The notes below the pieces were generated by a model. That model was not told the DNA's origin, did not search any database, and saw only the letters and a program-made list of their open reading frames with translations. This document shows positions 62,720 to 64,000 of a stretch of 64,000 nucleotides of DNA, piece by piece. The stretch is from Chamaecrista fasciculata. Its lineage: Eukaryota; Streptophyta; Magnoliopsida; Fabales; Fabaceae. Made by a program: the position numbers and the translations under genes. The stretch is taken from the NCBI GenBank assembly GCA_003254925.1, contig QANZ01017106.1, positions 441,300-505,299 on the forward strand, written 5' to 3'. Numbering within the stretch: position 1 is the first letter of the stretch; each line of letters starts with the position of its first letter.

Positions 62720-64000
62720 TTAGCACTTTTTCGAAGTAAACTAAAAATCTAACTTGGGATGTTTTCTCTTTGACATTTGACAACAACCATGTCAAATTGT
62801 CAATGCTTATAAATTTATATTGCTTGCTTAGAGCGTCTGTTCCCACGTTTATTGTAAAAAAACATATATTTCTTCTTCGTAAAACAACACGTCAATAACT
62901 TATACTGTAAGTCAGATTTTTTTTTTTGAAAAAAGGTTTAACATTTAAAGTATGTATTTATATAATGTCGTTTTACACATTTATTCTATCATATTTGCCT
63001 CGAGAAGAACTGAGCTACAATGCCATCACCAGCCAATCTCTCTCTCTTTTTTTTTTGTGGAAAGAGGAATTCATTAAGCAGAAAAACAGAGTTATACTAG
63101 CAATACAAACAATACACACCAGCGAAAATAATGGTCATAAATTAATTTGGTGCATGCATGGAAAGATTAAAAAAGAGAAATAGTGATGGGACATAAAAAT
63201 TGTGGGGATCGTTAATTACTTAAATGTAGGGTTTAATTTACTTCTTAGTTATGGGACTAAAAAAATAGTCTTGGTCTTTTTGTTTTGTTTTTTTTTCGTA
63301 AGATTTTAAAATGAGTCAATATGTGCATGGAGCCCACACGTCCTTCAATGTACTATAGTGTCGGCTGATTTTATAGTATTCTTGAGGTTATCAGAAAAAA
63401 ATAATAATAATAATAAAAGAAAAAAACAAGAAAAGAAGAACCCAAATTTTTACACATCCCACCACAGAGATGCATGCATTGGACTGTGCGTATAGTAGCT
63501 GGCAAGCAAACCCCTTACTCTTTATCATTCTTCGTAGAGGTTCATGCATAATTCACAATAACATTGTATTTCGATTTTTAAAATATCTTCAATGATTTAA
63601 AATTTATTAATTAATAATGAGTTAATTAAGTAAATAAAATATAGTTCAATAATTCATATATCAAGTGACGTAATTAACTTCTTTTAAATAGTACTAGTCT
63701 CATATATTTGAATTGTGAAATGTATTCATTATTTTGTAAATAAGTGTATATATATATATTAAAAATTACATATATACATATATATATATATATATATGTG
63801 TAATAGAATAACAGTTTGCTTTAATTAGAATATAACTAATCTATATTTCTTGCTAGCATCATGTATTTAGTTTTTGGTTCACATCCATGTATCACATGCA
63901 TGGTTTAGACTTTAGAATGACAAAATCATATATTTTTTTGAAGGCTACAGTATAAGAATTTTTTTTTTTGAAAAATACAGCAAAAGAATAGTTATGTGAT
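62720..64000. other. AT-rich intergenic DNA to window end
   Basis: TA tracts near 63748 and 63776-63797 and a short (AAT)n at about 63401-63415. No gene recognised. Confidence 0.45.

Overview
The window is nuclear DNA of a flowering plant, most likely a eudicot. It is AT-rich, with intron-bearing genes, long TA microsatellites, many MITE-type DNA transposons and LTR retroelements. The species cannot be fixed from the sequence alone. Assembly gaps (22 N at 8292, 365 N at 49318) and single N bases show a draft assembly.

Three host genes are clear. (1) A five-exon TAR2-type tryptophan aminotransferase on + (8956-14059), acting in auxin synthesis. (2) A class I LOB-domain (LBD) transcription factor closest to LOB itself on - (CDS 25705-26259), with a likely non-coding first exon about 1.3 kb upstream. 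(3) A single-exon PLS-type pentatricopeptide repeat protein on - (37899-39545), resembling Arabidopsis At1g64310. Weaker candidates are a two-exon, 50-residue secreted-peptide gene (44042-44443) and an isolated first exon near 60532.

Mobile DNA fills most of the rest. From the left: a hAT-like element (982-1849); a Tourist/Harbinger-like element (2379-3826); a minisatellite-rich block ending in a Helitron-type 3' terminus (6487-8111); LTR remnants (14490-14960, 30690-31235, 47756-48230); two copies of a 345-bp inverted-repeat element (15564, 40858); a MULE-like element (19288-19815); a tRNA-derived SINE (28075-28262); a 2.1-kb Tourist-like element (43189-45274) that contains the small peptide gene; a hAT element with perfect 8-bp target duplication (45452-45988); a Pack-MULE with laccase exons (49071-50584); a young Ty3/gypsy element (51798-59268) split by a copia-type solo LTR (56101-58182); another hAT (61385-61890); and another Tourist element (62177-62715).

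No functional cluster is evident. TAR2 and LOB both belong to shoot and organ-boundary/auxin biology, but their proximity (about 12 kb) may be chance. The points most worth following are the laccase-carrying Pack-MULE, the peptide gene inside a TIR-bounded element, and the nested retroelement with its exact target-site duplications.
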